NCBI GenBank assembly: GCA_902571525.1
Contig: CACGCL010000001.1
Location: forward strand, 82,435 to 146,434
Direction: 5' to 3'
Source of the DNA: an uncultured Pelagibacteraceae bacterium
GTDB lineage: Bacteria > Pseudomonadota > Alphaproteobacteria > Pelagibacterales > Pelagibacteraceae
DNA: 64,000 nucleotides
Shown: piece after piece, positions 42,220 through 52,083 of the stretch
Layout of the letters: each line of letters starts with the position of its first letter
Numbering within the stretch: position 1 is the first letter of the stretch
Notes under the pieces: generated by a model
Seen by the model: only the letters and a program-made list of their open reading frames with translations
The model's database searches: none
What the model was told of the DNA's origin: nothing
Made by a program: the position numbers and the translations under genes

Positions 42220-42792
42220 ATGTATTTCAATATGGAGACTGAAAAACTAAAAAATATAAACGAATTTGAGGACAAATCTCTTCTAATAGTTGATGATGAT
42301 AATCCTTTTAGAGAAAGGCTCGCAAGAGCTATGGAGAAAAAAGGGTTTAAGGTATCACAAGCAGAGGGTGTAAAAAAAGGTTTAGATGCTGTTAAAAATA
42401 ACAAACCCGCTTTTGCTGTTGTTGATCTAAGACTAGGAGATGGCAATGGGTTAGAGGTTGTAAAGGAAATACAAAATTCTAACGCAAATAGCCGTGTAGT
42501 AATGTTAACAGGTTATGGTAATATTCCAACTGCTGTTGCGGCTATCAAACAAGGAGCGATAGATTATTTGGCAAAACCAGCTGATGCAGATGATGTTGAA
42601 AAAGCACTTTTAGCAAATCCAAATAAAAAAGCAGATCCACCAGAAAACCCCATGTCAGCTGACAGAGTTAAGTGGGAACATATTCATAGAGTATTCGAGC
42701 TTTGCAATAGAAATGTATCTGAAACAGCTAGAAGATTAAAAATGCACAGAAGAACCTTGCAACGAATTTTATCAAAAAGATCCCCTAGATAG
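42220..42792 (+). CDS. regA: RegA/ActR-type global redox response regulator
   Basis: Two-component response regulator of the RegA/PrrA/ActR family, which controls energy and redox genes in alphaproteobacteria. It is 190 residues (or 186 if the ATG at 42232 is used). The receiver domain has LLIVDDDNPF, the phospho-acceptor Asp in AVVDLRLGDGNGLEVV, MLTGYGN and the lysine in YLAKPAD. A short linker rich in proline leads to a Fis-type HTH, VFELCNRNVSETARRLKMHRRTLQRIL, nearly identical to RegA. No RegB sensor is adjacent. Convergent with bioY, stops overlapping by eight bases. Confidence 0.93.
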   Translation: MYFNMETEKLKNINEFEDKSLLIVDDDNPFRERLARAMEKKGFKVSQAEGVKKGLDAVKNNKPAFAVVDLRLGDGNGLEVVKEIQNSNANSRVVMLTGYGNIPTAVAAIKQGAIDYLAKPADADDVEKALLANPNKKADPPENPMSADRVKWEHIHRVFELCNRNVSETARRLKMHRRTLQRILSKRSPR

Positions 42793-43336
42793 TTTTTCTA
42801 AATTTTACAAGTTTTGATGCTAGAAAAGTTAAAATTAGTATTTTGAACAATTCAGCCAATAAAAAAGGCTTTGCACCTAATTCGAAAATAGGTTTATCCC
42901 ATCCAATTAAAGTTGCTAACCAAATTAATCCCAAAATATAAATTGTAGAAACTGACAAAAGTATTTTAAAAAAATTGTTAAATATGTTCTTTCCAAATTT
43001 AAAATATCCTGAGAGAAAAACTGCACTTAAAAACCCGATTAAATATCCCATAGTTGGACCAGTAAAATAAATTAATCCCACTCCTTTCTCAGGAGAATTA
43101 GAAAAAACTGGCAGACCCAGGATACCTTCAAGTAAATATACTGATATTGTTGCTAAACCAATTTTGTATCCAAAAGTTATTCCTAATAATAAAACTACAA
43201 AAGTTTGCATCGTCATCGGCACAGGGTAAAACGGGATTTTTATTTTTGCAGATATAGTTAATGCTAAACTACCTAAAATTATAATAAAAAAATTTTTTAA
43301 AATTTTTTGATTTTGATTTAATTCAATTTTTTCCAT
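42785..43336 (-). CDS. bioY: Biotin transporter BioY (ECF S component)
   Basis: 183-residue, six-helix substrate-binding subunit. IPFYPVPMTMQTFVVLLLG, the BioY signature, is followed by YLLEGILGLPVFS, TGPTMGYLIGF and the C-terminal LAELFKILILTFLA. It may work with energy-coupling subunits elsewhere or alone, both known for BioY. A lineage taking up biotin is probably a biotin auxotroph, but biosynthetic genes cannot be assessed from this window. Confidence 0.94.
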   Translation of the reverse strand: MEKIELNQNQKILKNFFIIILGSLALTISAKIKIPFYPVPMTMQTFVVLLLGITFGYKIGLATISVYLLEGILGLPVFSNSPEKGVGLIYFTGPTMGYLIGFLSAVFLSGYFKFGKNIFNNFFKILLSVSTIYILGLIWLATLIGWDKPIFELGAKPFLLAELFKILILTFLASKLVKFRKTI

Positions 43337-43368
43337 AATTAAATTATATATATTTGTACAGAAATAAT

Positions 43369-44286
43369 CTAGTTTTTTATCAACTTTACAAATACATCTT
43401 CCAAATCAGGATCTCTTGATTGTACATCAAAAATGTCAATTTTTTGACTTTTGACTAAATCAATTATCTCTTGAATGTTGATGATATTTTTTTCATAAGA
43501 TACGATTAACTCTTTTTCGTTATTTTTAATTATTTTTATTTGACTTTTTAAGTTATCAATTAATTTTACTTTTTTAGAAACAGAAAATTTAACTATTTTA
43601 GTTTGTATCTTATTTAACATATTTTCAGTAGTATCTAACGCTATTAAATTTCCCTTGTTAATTATTCCTATACGGTCACACATATTCTCTGCTTCAGACA
43701 AGTAATGAGTAGTCAATATAATGGTTACCCCAATGTTCCTTAAAGATTTTACACTTTCTAATAATTTTTTTCTCAACTCAACGTCTACACCTGCGGTTGG
43801 CTCATCCAAGATAACAATTGGAGGTTTATGGACCAATGCTTTTGCAATCAAAAGTCTTCTTTGCATTCCTCCAGATAAATTTCTGGTATAATTATTTGCT
43901 TTTTCTTTAAGCGCCACAAGTTCTAGTATAGTTTCTGTAATCCTATCTTTTTTTTTAACACCATATAGCCCGGCTTGGAGTTCTAGTAATTTTTTAGGTG
44001 TGAAAAAAGGATCAACGTTTACTTCTTGTGGGACTATTCCTAAAGAAGCTCTAACTTGTCTAGGATTTTTATCTAAATTAAAGCCCCAAACATTTACATC
44101 ACCCGAAGATTTAGTGGTTAGACCGGCTAAAATATTTATGAATGTACTTTTTCCAGCACCATTGGGGCCTAGCAACCCAAAGATCTCCCCTTCATTCACC
44201 TCTAAGTTTAAATTTTTAAGAGCATGAATATTTTTGTCGAAGATTTTGTTTAAATTTTTTACGGAAAGGACAATTTTATTATTCAT
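43369..44286 (-). CDS. ABC-2 type transporter ATP-binding protein
   Basis: 305-residue ABC ATPase. Walker A GPNGAGKST, the Q-loop GIVPQEVNVDPF, signature LSGGMQRRL, Walker B VILDEPTAGVD and the switch histidine TTHYLSEA are intact. The C-terminal 80 residues form the regulatory domain seen in NatA/YadG-type exporters. No membrane permease is adjacent: it lies between bioY and the divergent polA, so its partner must be elsewhere. The substrate is unknown. Confidence 0.9.
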   Translation of the reverse strand: MNNKIVLSVKNLNKIFDKNIHALKNLNLEVNEGEIFGLLGPNGAGKSTFINILAGLTTKSSGDVNVWGFNLDKNPRQVRASLGIVPQEVNVDPFFTPKKLLELQAGLYGVKKKDRITETILELVALKEKANNYTRNLSGGMQRRLLIAKALVHKPPIVILDEPTAGVDVELRKKLLESVKSLRNIGVTIILTTHYLSEAENMCDRIGIINKGNLIALDTTENMLNKIQTKIVKFSVSKKVKLIDNLKSQIKIIKNNEKELIVSYEKNIINIQEIIDLVKSQKIDIFDVQSRDPDLEDVFVKLIKN

Positions 44287-44336
44287 TTCAATATAAAGTT
44301 TTATAACATTAAGATAAGTTAAAATAAAATTTATAT

Positions 44337-47111
44337 ATGAATAAAATTCCCAAAAACGAAAATTATTATTTAATTGATGGATCTGGATATATTTTCAGAG
44401 CTTATTATGCATTGCCGCCATTATCTAGAAAATCTGATGGTTTGCCAACAGGTGCTGTTGCAGGATTCTGCAATATGTTATTTAAATTGTTAGAAGATGC
44501 AAAATCTTTAGATAATAAATTTAAACCTACCCATTTCGCAGTAATATTTGATTCTGCAAGAAAAAATTTTAGAAATGAAATTTATTCTGAATACAAAGCA
44601 AACAGATCAGAAGCTCCAGATGACTTAATACCTCAGTTTGAGTATATAAGAAAATCTGTAGAGGCTTTTAATTTACCGTCTATAGAGCTAATCAATTATG
44701 AAGCTGATGATTTGATTGCAACATATAGTGAACAAATATTAAAAAAAGGGGCTGATGTTACTATTGTTTCATCTGACAAAGATTTGATGCAACTGTACAG
44801 AAAAAATATACGAATTTACGATCCAATGAAAAATAAATTTATTAATGAAGAAGATATTCAAAAAAAGTTTGGTGTAAATGCTAACAAAGTTATAGATGTT
44901 CAATCTTTAGCAGGTGATAGTAGTGATAACGTTCCAGGGGTACCTGGTATAGGTATTAAAACTGCGGCAGAATTAATAAACGAGTATGGTTCTTTAGAAA
45001 ATCTTTTGTCAAATTCAAAAAAAATTAAACAAAATAAACGAAGAGAAACACTTATCGAAAATAAAGAAAAAGCAATAATAAGTAAAAAATTAGTTACCTT
45101 AAAAAAAGATGTACCAACTAAAGTACCATTTAGTGACTTTAAGTTAAAACAAATTAATAAAGAAAAATTATATAATTTCTTAAGAAATATGGAATTTAAT
45201 AGATTATTAAGTTCGGTAATCTCAACTTATGGAGAGATCGACTTCAAAGAAGATAAAAATTTAACTTCCAAACATAAAGCAGAGGGTAAGATTAATAAAA
45301 ATAATTATAATTTAGTTAAAAGTGATAATGAATTTAGTAAATTAATATCTAAAATTGAGCAATTAAGTGAAATATCAATTGATACTGAAACAAGTTCTTT
45401 AGATCCACACCAAGCAGATCTTATTGGTATATCTGTTTCAATAAAAATAGGAGAAGCATACTATATTCCCTTAAATCATAAAAATTTCAAAAATTTAAAT
45501 GAAAAAGAAGTTTTAAAAAAATTACAACATATTTTAGAAGATAGAAGTATAAAAAAAATAGGTCAAAATATTAAGTTTGATTATATTATATTTTATCATA
45601 GAGGCATTGATTTAGAGTCAATAGAAGACACAATGCTCATGTCTTACGTTTTAGATGCTGGAAAAAATAGACATAATATGGATATTTTATCTGAAATACA
45701 CTTGGGTCACAAAACTACTTCATTCAAAGATCTAGTCGGCATCGGAAAAAAACAGATAAATTTTAGTGAGGTTGAGGTTGAAGCCGCAAAAGATTATGCA
45801 GCAGAGGATGCTGACATTACTTTTAGACTATATAAAAAATTTTTAGCTACCTTAAAAAATGAAAAATTGATGAATATTTATGAAACTTTTGAAAAACCAT
45901 TAATTAAAATTTTAGCTCACATGGAAATGTCTGGAATTAAACTAGACAAAAAATTTTTAAATAAATTATCAGCAAATTTTCAAAAAAAAATTTATGATCT
46001 AGAAAAAAAAATTTATAAAGTCTCTAAAAAAAAATTCAAAATTGGATCAACCAAACAACTTGGAGAAGTTTTATATAATGATCTAAAAATATCTTCCTTA
46101 AAGAAAACCAAAAAAGGAAGCTTTGCTACAGCTGCGAGTGTTCTAGAGGATCTTGCGTACAAAGGTCATGATTTACCAAAACTTGTTTTAGAATGGAGGC
46201 AACTTACTAAATTAAAAAATACTTACTCTGACTCTCTTCCAGAATATTTAAATCCACACACAGGCAGAGTACACACCAGTTTCTTATTAGCCGCAACTAC
46301 AACAGGTAGGCTGGCATCAAGTGACCCAAATTTACAAAATATCCCAATTAAATCTAATGATGGAAAAGAAATTAGAAAAGCCTTTGTTGCAGATAATAAA
46401 TTTAATCTGCTTTCAGCAGACTATAATCAAATCGAGATGAGAATATTAGCTGATTTAGCAGATGTTAAAGAGCTTAAAAAAGCTTTTAATAATCAAGAAG
46501 ATATTCATTCAATTACTGCAAGTCAGGTTTTCAATGTAAAAATAAAAGACGTTACTGGTGATCTTAGACGTAAGGCGAAAGCAATTAATTTTGGGATAAT
46601 ATACGGTATTTCACAATACGGCCTTGCGAAGCAAATTTCAGTATCAACTAATGAGGCAGATCAATTTCTTAAATCTTATTTTAAAAAATTTCCTGAGATA
46701 AAAGATTATATGTCTACAACAATTAATTTTTGTAGAAAAAGTGGATATGTTAACAATATCTTTGGAAGAAGAACACATATTACAGGAATTAACGACAAAA
46801 ACTTTAATGTTAGAAATTTTCAAGAGAGAGCTGCTATAAATGCTCCAATCCAAGGTTCTGCCTCAGAATTAATGAGAATGGCAATGATAAATATTTTTGA
46901 GAAAGTAAAAGATCAAGAAATTAAGGATTGTAAATTACTTTTACAGATTCATGATGAGTTAATTTTTGAAGTAAAAAAAGATAATATTAAAAGTATCAGA
47001 AAATCTATAGAAAGCGGCATGAGAAGTATTCAGAAAAGTGATTTGCATTCATTTTCAATTCCAATACTTGTAGATGTTAATATTGGTGAAAATTGGGGAT
47101 TGTTACAATAA
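44337..47111 (+). CDS. polA: DNA polymerase I
   Basis: 924-residue repair and lagging-strand polymerase. The 5'-3' exonuclease domain (about 1-300) contains SSDKDLMQL and GVPGIGIKTA. The 3'-5' proofreading domain begins with an intact DTETSSLD (Asp/Glu metal ligands). The polymerase domain has motif A SADYNQIEMRILA, motif B RRKAKAINFGIIYG and motif C QIHDELIFEV. Keeping the proofreading residues distinguishes it from Taq-like forms. Divergent from the ABC gene over a 50-bp gap. Confidence 0.98.
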   Translation: MNKIPKNENYYLIDGSGYIFRAYYALPPLSRKSDGLPTGAVAGFCNMLFKLLEDAKSLDNKFKPTHFAVIFDSARKNFRNEIYSEYKANRSEAPDDLIPQFEYIRKSVEAFNLPSIELINYEADDLIATYSEQILKKGADVTIVSSDKDLMQLYRKNIRIYDPMKNKFINEEDIQKKFGVNANKVIDVQSLAGDSSDNVPGVPGIGIKTAAELINEYGSLENLLSNSKKIKQNKRRETLIENKEKAIISKKLVTLKKDVPTKVPFSDFKLKQINKEKLYNFLRNMEFNRLLSSVISTYGEIDFKEDKNLTSKHKAEGKINKNNYNLVKSDNEFSKLISKIEQLSEISIDTETSSLDPHQADLIGISVSIKIGEAYYIPLNHKNFKNLNEKEVLKKLQHILEDRSIKKIGQNIKFDYIIFYHRGIDLESIEDTMLMSYVLDAGKNRHNMDILSEIHLGHKTTSFKDLVGIGKKQINFSEVEVEAAKDYAAEDADITFRLYKKFLATLKNEKLMNIYETFEKPLIKILAHMEMSGIKLDKKFLNKLSANFQKKIYDLEKKIYKVSKKKFKIGSTKQLGEVLYNDLKISSLKKTKKGSFATAASVLEDLAYKGHDLPKLVLEWRQLTKLKNTYSDSLPEYLNPHTGRVHTSFLLAATTTGRLASSDPNLQNIPIKSNDGKEIRKAFVADNKFNLLSADYNQIEMRILADLADVKELKKAFNNQEDIHSITASQVFNVKIKDVTGDLRRKAKAINFGIIYGISQYGLAKQISVSTNEADQFLKSYFKKFPEIKDYMSTTINFCRKSGYVNNIFGRRTHITGINDKNFNVRNFQERAAINAPIQGSASELMRMAMINIFEKVKDQEIKDCKLLLQIHDELIFEVKKDNIKSIRKSIESGMRSIQKSDLHSFSIPILVDVNIGENWGLLQ

Positions 47112-47159
47112 GATAAACTATTGCCCAAATTATAACAATTTAGTATTTTTAATTACTGC

Positions 47160-47858
47160 ATGACACAAACGATAGCATTAGTAGATGATGATAGAAATAT
47201 ACTTACAAGTATAAGTATAGCCTTAGAGAAAGAAGGATTTAAAGTTCAAACATATTTGGATGGTGAAAGCGCACTCATTGGTTTATCTAGAACTCCACCT
47301 GATCTTGCTATAATTGATATTAAAATGCCAAAAATGGATGGAGAAGAATTGCTAAAAAAACTAAGAAAAAAAACATCATTACCAGTTATTTTTTTAACAT
47401 CGAAAGATGAAGAAGTAGATGAACTTTTAGGACTTAAACTTGGGGCGGATGATTTTGTAAAAAAATCAGGAGGTTTCTCAATAAAAGTTCTTATAGAGAG
47501 AATTCGTGTTCAATTAAGAAAAAAAAATGTAAATATCGAGGATACAAAAAATATAATCAATCATGGAAAACTTAAACTTGACCCATCACAATTGGAGTGC
47601 GAATGGGATGGAAAACAACTACCTGATAAATTAACAACCACTGAATTTTTAATAGTTCAAGAATTGGCAAAAAGACCAGGAATTATAAAAGAGAGAGCTC
47701 AATTGATGGATATTGCTTACAGAGAGGATACAGATATAGAGGACAGAACTATTGATAGCCACGTCAAAAGAATAAGAAAAAAATTTAAGAAGGTTGATGA
47801 AAATTTTTCAGCTATAGAGACAAGGTATGGTAGTGGCTATAGGTGGAACATCAATTAA
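47160..47858 (+). CDS. chvI: Response regulator ChvI (OmpR family)
   Basis: 232-residue regulator of the ChvG-ChvI envelope/acid-stress system of alphaproteobacteria. The receiver domain has LVDDDRNIL, Asp in [25 protein letters not shown] and the lysine in GADDFVKK. The C-terminal winged helix has [17 protein letters not shown] and [12 protein letters not shown]. The stop overlaps the sensor-kinase ATG by one base (TAATG). Confidence 0.94.
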   Translation: MTQTIALVDDDRNILTSISIALEKEGFKVQTYLDGESALIGLSRTPPDLAIIDIKMPKMDGEELLKKLRKKTSLPVIFLTSKDEEVDELLGLKLGADDFVKKSGGFSIKVLIERIRVQLRKKNVNIEDTKNIINHGKLKLDPSQLECEWDGKQLPDKLTTTEFLIVQELAKRPGIIKERAQLMDIAYREDTDIEDRTIDSHVKRIRKKFKKVDENFSAIETRYGSGYRWNIN

Positions 47859-49396
47859 TGCTATCTTCAATTATAAAAAATCTGTCAATACTAAAAAAAT
47901 TTTTATTTATTAATTTTATAATTTTTTTATTTATTGGCACTCTTACAATAATTTATCTAAATTATGTTCAACCAAATTTAATTAAAAAAAAAACTTCAAT
48001 CCATATTCAAATTTTAAATAATACTATTCAAAATCTGAATAGATTAAATATAAACTTTAATAAAGAAGATATAAAAAACTTTTTATTTTCAAAAAGATTC
48101 TTATTTCAAAGTGTTGATAGAGTAGTATTTTTAGACGAGGATTATCAAATAATTGCAGATACCAATACCCTAGATTTAGATCCAAGATCATTTAGTCAAA
48201 GAATAGATATTATAGAATTTGATATTACTGCAAATAATAATGAAACAGACACACAAGAAAAAAAAATAAATGAAAAGAAAAAAACAGAATTAATCGAAAA
48301 AATTTCGGATTATGCTTTATCAGAATATTTTGGAAAACCCTTTACGTTTACAACTGAAACTTATCAACAATTCAAATTATCAACTGTAAAGAATTTACTA
48401 ATAAACGATATTCCATCTGGTTACTTAATGATTTCAGAAAACGCAAATGACATAAAAACTGCAATTAATGAAAGAAAAACTTTTGTAATACGTACAGCTA
48501 TCTTTGTTGGGATTGTAATTTTTATATTTTCCTTAGTTTTAAATAGATATTTTTTAAAACCAATTAAGAATTTAGTAAATTTTACCCAAAATATAAAAGA
48601 AAGAAGTAAAAAAAAAATTGATTTAACAACTTTAATCAAAAGAAATGATGAATTGGGCATATTAACACATTCTTTAGATGAAATGACAAATGAATTAGAG
48701 AAAAGGGTAAATACTGCAGAAAATTTTTCTACTGATTTAGTTCATGAGATTAGAAATCCCTTGGCTTCATTAAAAAGTGCTTCAGAAATTTTAAGTGAAA
48801 CAAGTAGTAATATCGAAAAAGAGAAGTTAGTAAAAATTTTATCACATGATGTTGAGAGAATAGAAAGACTAATAACAGACTACTCACAAATGCTTAAAGA
48901 TGAAGTTGCTATTAACCAAGAGCAAATGAAGAAAATAGATTTAGAGGAAGTTATTAAATCAGTTGTAGATGATTTTAATGGAATACATTATTCAAAAAGA
49001 GGAATTAAAATAAATTTTAAAATTAAAAAAAACGGTGATAAATATTTCATTAAAGGTATTGAGAACAGAATAGAACAAGTATTAGCAAATCTTTTAGAAA
49101 ATTCTATTTCCTTTAGTGAGGATAATAAAAAAATAATTGTTGAACTAAAAAAAAATAAAAATAACAAAATCCAACTGTCAGTAGTCGATGAGGGAAGAGG
49201 GTTTAAGGAAAAAAATACGGAAAAAATTTTCAAAAGATTTTACAGTAATAGACCAGAAAAATTTGGTGAGCATTCTGGATTAGGCTTAAATATTGTTAAA
49301 AATCTTGTGGATTTACACGGTGGGATTGTTAATGCGTCAAATAATAAGGCAAAAAACGGAGCTAGAGTAGATATTTATTTTCCAACCATAAATTGA
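47858..49396 (+). CDS. chvG: Sensor histidine kinase ChvG
   Basis: Membrane kinase partner of ChvI. The ATG at 47858, coupled to the chvI stop, gives 512 residues. A first transmembrane helix (about 14-35) and a second (about 210-230) bracket a periplasmic sensor of roughly 170 residues. Next come a HAMP domain, the phospho-acceptor LVHEIRNPLASLKSA, the N-box LANLLENSISFS and the G-boxes DEGRGFKE and SGLGLNIVKNLV. The periplasmic part is short relative to ChvG of Rhizobiales. Confidence 0.93.
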   Translation: MLSSIIKNLSILKKFLFINFIIFLFIGTLTIIYLNYVQPNLIKKKTSIHIQILNNTIQNLNRLNINFNKEDIKNFLFSKRFLFQSVDRVVFLDEDYQIIADTNTLDLDPRSFSQRIDIIEFDITANNNETDTQEKKINEKKKTELIEKISDYALSEYFGKPFTFTTETYQQFKLSTVKNLLINDIPSGYLMISENANDIKTAINERKTFVIRTAIFVGIVIFIFSLVLNRYFLKPIKNLVNFTQNIKERSKKKIDLTTLIKRNDELGILTHSLDEMTNELEKRVNTAENFSTDLVHEIRNPLASLKSASEILSETSSNIEKEKLVKILSHDVERIERLITDYSQMLKDEVAINQEQMKKIDLEEVIKSVVDDFNGIHYSKRGIKINFKIKKNGDKYFIKGIENRIEQVLANLLENSISFSEDNKKIIVELKKNKNNKIQLSVVDEGRGFKEKNTEKIFKRFYSNRPEKFGEHSGLGLNIVKNLVDLHGGIVNASNNKAKNGARVDIYFPTIN

Positions 49397-49421
49397 CTAG
49401 TTGAATATATTCAAAATTAAT
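49393..49421 (+). promoter_or_regulatory. ahcY promoter with palindrome in the spacer
   Basis: TTGACT (49393-49398) is 17 bases from ATTAAT (49416-49421). Between them lies the perfect 14-bp palindrome TTGAATATATTCAA (49401-49414), a plausible operator position. The -35 overlaps the chvG stop codon. Confidence 0.4.
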
Positions 49422-49443
49422 GTACAAGCAGAAAAAAAAAACA

Positions 49444-50730
49444 ATGACTGACTTTAAAGTAAAAGATATTAATCTAGCAGATTTTGGAAGAAAAGAGATT
49501 TCACTTGCAGAAACTGAGATGCCAGGTCTAATGGCACTAAGAAAAGAGTATAAAGGTAAAAGCCCATTAAAAGGTGCTAAAATTTTAGGATGTTTGCACA
49601 TGACAATCCAAACTGCAGTACTTATTGAAACCTTAGTCGATCTTGGTGCTGAATGTAGATGGTCGTCTTGTAACATATTTTCAACGCAAGATCATGCTGC
49701 GGCGGCTATAGCAAAGTCTGGAATACCAGTTTTTGCGTGGAAAGGCGAGACCGAAGAAGAGTATTGGTGGTGTGTAAGGCAAACTATTGAAGGAAAAAAA
49801 GACTGGAAACCAAACATGATATTAGATGACGGTGGAGATTTAACTGCCTTAATGCATAAAGATTATAAGGATTTAATGAAAGATATTAAAGGCTTGTCAG
49901 AGGAAACTACCACAGGGGTTTTAGCCCTTAAAAAGATGGAAGGCGAGGGAACACTGCTTGTGCCCGCTTTTAATGTAAACGACTCAGTTACAAAATCTAA
50001 GTTCGATAACTTATACGGTTGCAGGGAAAGTTTAGTTGATGGAATCAAAAGAGCTACCGATGTAATGATGTCTGGAAAAGTAGCAATTGTTGCTGGATTT
50101 GGAGATGTCGGGAAGGGAAGCGCTGCATCATTAAGACAAGGAGGTGCAAGAGTAATGATTACAGAAACTGACCCAATTTGTGCATTACAAGCAGCTATGG
50201 AAGGTTATGAAGTAGTCCTAATGGATGAAATGATTAAGCATGCAGATATTGTAGTAACCGCAACAGGAAACAAAGATATAATTACAGCAGACCACATGAG
50301 AGACATGAAAGATAGAGCTATACTTTGTAATATCGGTCATTTTGATAATGAAATACAAGTTGAGGCACTTAAAAATTATAAATGGGATGAAATTAAACCA
50401 CAAGTGCATGAGATTGAGCTACCAAGTAAAAAAAGAATAATATTACTTGCAGAAGGAAGATTAGTAAACTTAGGCTGTGCAACTGGACATCCAAGTTTTG
50501 TAATGAGCGCATCTTTCACAAATCAAGTTATAGCTCAAATAGAATTATGGAATAACTCAGACAAGTACGACAAGAAAGTTTATGTTTTACCAAAACATCT
50601 AGACGAAAAAGTAGCTATGTTACATTTAGAAAAAGTAGGAGCTAAGTTAACTCAATTATCTAAAGACCAAGCAGATTATATTAGTGTAAAACAAGAAGGA
50701 CCTTACAAACCAGATGCCTATCGCTACTAA
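49444..50730 (+). CDS. ahcY: Adenosylhomocysteinase
   Basis: NAD-dependent hydrolase splitting S-adenosylhomocysteine, the product of all SAM methylations, into adenosine and homocysteine. I use the ATG at 49444 (428 residues, [19 protein letters not shown]), which matches alphaproteobacterial homologues; an ATG eight codons upstream adds a lysine-rich tail. [27 protein letters not shown], the NAD motif [19 protein letters not shown] and the C-terminal [10 protein letters not shown] are intact. Its end overlaps tsaE by 17 bases. Confidence 0.97.
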   Translation: MTDFKVKDINLADFGRKEISLAETEMPGLMALRKEYKGKSPLKGAKILGCLHMTIQTAVLIETLVDLGAECRWSSCNIFSTQDHAAAAIAKSGIPVFAWKGETEEEYWWCVRQTIEGKKDWKPNMILDDGGDLTALMHKDYKDLMKDIKGLSEETTTGVLALKKMEGEGTLLVPAFNVNDSVTKSKFDNLYGCRESLVDGIKRATDVMMSGKVAIVAGFGDVGKGSAASLRQGGARVMITETDPICALQAAMEGYEVVLMDEMIKHADIVVTATGNKDIITADHMRDMKDRAILCNIGHFDNEIQVEALKNYKWDEIKPQVHEIELPSKKRIILLAEGRLVNLGCATGHPSFVMSASFTNQVIAQIELWNNSDKYDKKVYVLPKHLDEKVAMLHLEKVGAKLTQLSKDQADYISVKQEGPYKPDAYRY

Positions 50731-51184
50731 CCGTAGCTTAATAGAAGTTTCGAATTTAAAAGTTTTAAAAAATTTTGCTAATAAAGTGGCAAAATATATA
50801 ATTACAGGTGACTCAATTTTTTTGTATGGACAACTTGGTGTTGGAAAAACTACATTTACAAGATTTTTAATTAACTACTTACAAAAAAAAACAAAGTCAA
50901 AAGTAACAGAAATTCCTAGTCCTTCATTTACAATAATGTATGAATATATGGTAAAAAAAATACTGATTCATCATTATGATTTTTATAGAATTGAAAGTCA
51001 TAAAGAAATTAATAATATTGGAATTTTTGAAGATAAAGAGGTAATTACTTTGGTGGAATGGCCAGAGAAAATTAAATTCAAACCAAAAAATCGCATTGAA
51101 TTAACATTTAATTATTCAAAAAACTTTAGCTGTAGAAAAATTAAGATTAAACTTTACGGTAATTGCAAAAAATATGAAATTTAA
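50714..51184 (+). CDS. tsaE: tRNA threonylcarbamoyladenosine synthesis ATPase TsaE
   Basis: ATPase that cooperates with TsaB and TsaD in making t6A37 on tRNAs. It is 156 residues with Walker [24 protein letters not shown], the HHYDFYRI motif and LVEWPEK. It begins inside the 3' end of ahcY and overlaps the start of amgK by 11 bases; tsaE followed by amgK-murU is a conserved proteobacterial order. Confidence 0.93.
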   Translation: MPIATNRSLIEVSNLKVLKNFANKVAKYIITGDSIFLYGQLGVGKTTFTRFLINYLQKKTKSKVTEIPSPSFTIMYEYMVKKILIHHYDFYRIESHKEINNIGIFEDKEVITLVEWPEKIKFKPKNRIELTFNYSKNFSCRKIKIKLYGNCKKYEI

Positions 51185-52079
51185 GAAAATTAAAGGCGAT
51201 GCATCTGACAGAGAATTTTTTAGATCAAGAAATTCAATATTAATATTTTCAAAAAAAAATAAATTTAAAAATCTTTTGGTATATGATTGTATTAATAAAA
51301 TTTTAAATAATTATAAGATACCTTCACCAAAACTTTTAAAGAATAATTACATCAAGAATTCGATTGAGATTACTGATTTAGGGAAAATAAGTGTAAGAAA
51401 TATTTTGAATAAAAAAAATCAATATAACTTTTACAAAAAAATTATAGATATACTAATTAAGTTTAAAAAAATAAAAAATACAAAAATTAAAAATTTTAAT
51501 GGAAAATATTACTCTATGAAAAAGTACAATTATAAAGATTTATATGAAGAGGCAGATTTATTTAATACATGGTATGCTCCCTATTACAATAAAAAATTAA
51601 CTAAACCCAACAAAAGAAAAATGATTAGAAAAATTATAAAAAATTTAATAAGTAAAATAAAATTATCTAATAATATTTTTGTTCACAGAGATTTTCATGT
51701 ATCTAATATGATGTATAAAAACAATAAAATATATTTAATTGATAGCCAAGACGCTGTTATTGGTAATCCAGCATATGATTTAGCATCACTAATTGATGAT
51801 GTAAGGTACAAATCATCATATTTATTAAAAGAAAAAATTTATTCATATTTTTTGCAAAAGAATAAAAAGATAGATGAAAAATCTTTCCGTAATGATTTTT
51901 TAATACTTTCTGTTTTAAGAAATTTGAAAATTTTAGGAATTTTCACAAGACTCGCAAAAAGAGATAAGAAAAATAATTATCTAAAATTAATACCTTATAC
52001 TTGGAAACTAATTAAGCTTAGAACAAATGGTAATGATATTTTTAATGAATTAATTTCATGTATAAATAACAAAAAATAA
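51174..52079 (+). CDS. amgK: Aminoglycoside-phosphotransferase-family sugar kinase (AmgK)
   Basis: Kinase of the APH fold; AmgK phosphorylates MurNAc (and GlcNAc) at the anomeric position in cell-wall recycling. It is 301 residues with the catalytic loop FVHRDFHVSNMMYKN and the metal-binding LIDSQDAVIGNPAYDLASLIDD. The N-terminal GDASDREFFR resembles the nucleotide-binding hairpin of the family. The assignment depends on its place between tsaE and murU. Composition is extremely lysine and isoleucine rich. Confidence 0.87.
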   Translation: MKFKKIKGDASDREFFRSRNSILIFSKKNKFKNLLVYDCINKILNNYKIPSPKLLKNNYIKNSIEITDLGKISVRNILNKKNQYNFYKKIIDILIKFKKIKNTKIKNFNGKYYSMKKYNYKDLYEEADLFNTWYAPYYNKKLTKPNKRKMIRKIIKNLISKIKLSNNIFVHRDFHVSNMMYKNNKIYLIDSQDAVIGNPAYDLASLIDDVRYKSSYLLKEKIYSYFLQKNKKIDEKSFRNDFLILSVLRNLKILGIFTRLAKRDKKNNYLKLIPYTWKLIKLRTNGNDIFNELISCINNKK

Positions 52080-52083
52080 AAAA

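Noticed and set aside
49397..49443. SAH riboswitch before ahcY
   Set aside because: The leader is only about 50 bases and lacks the GC-rich stems of that element.
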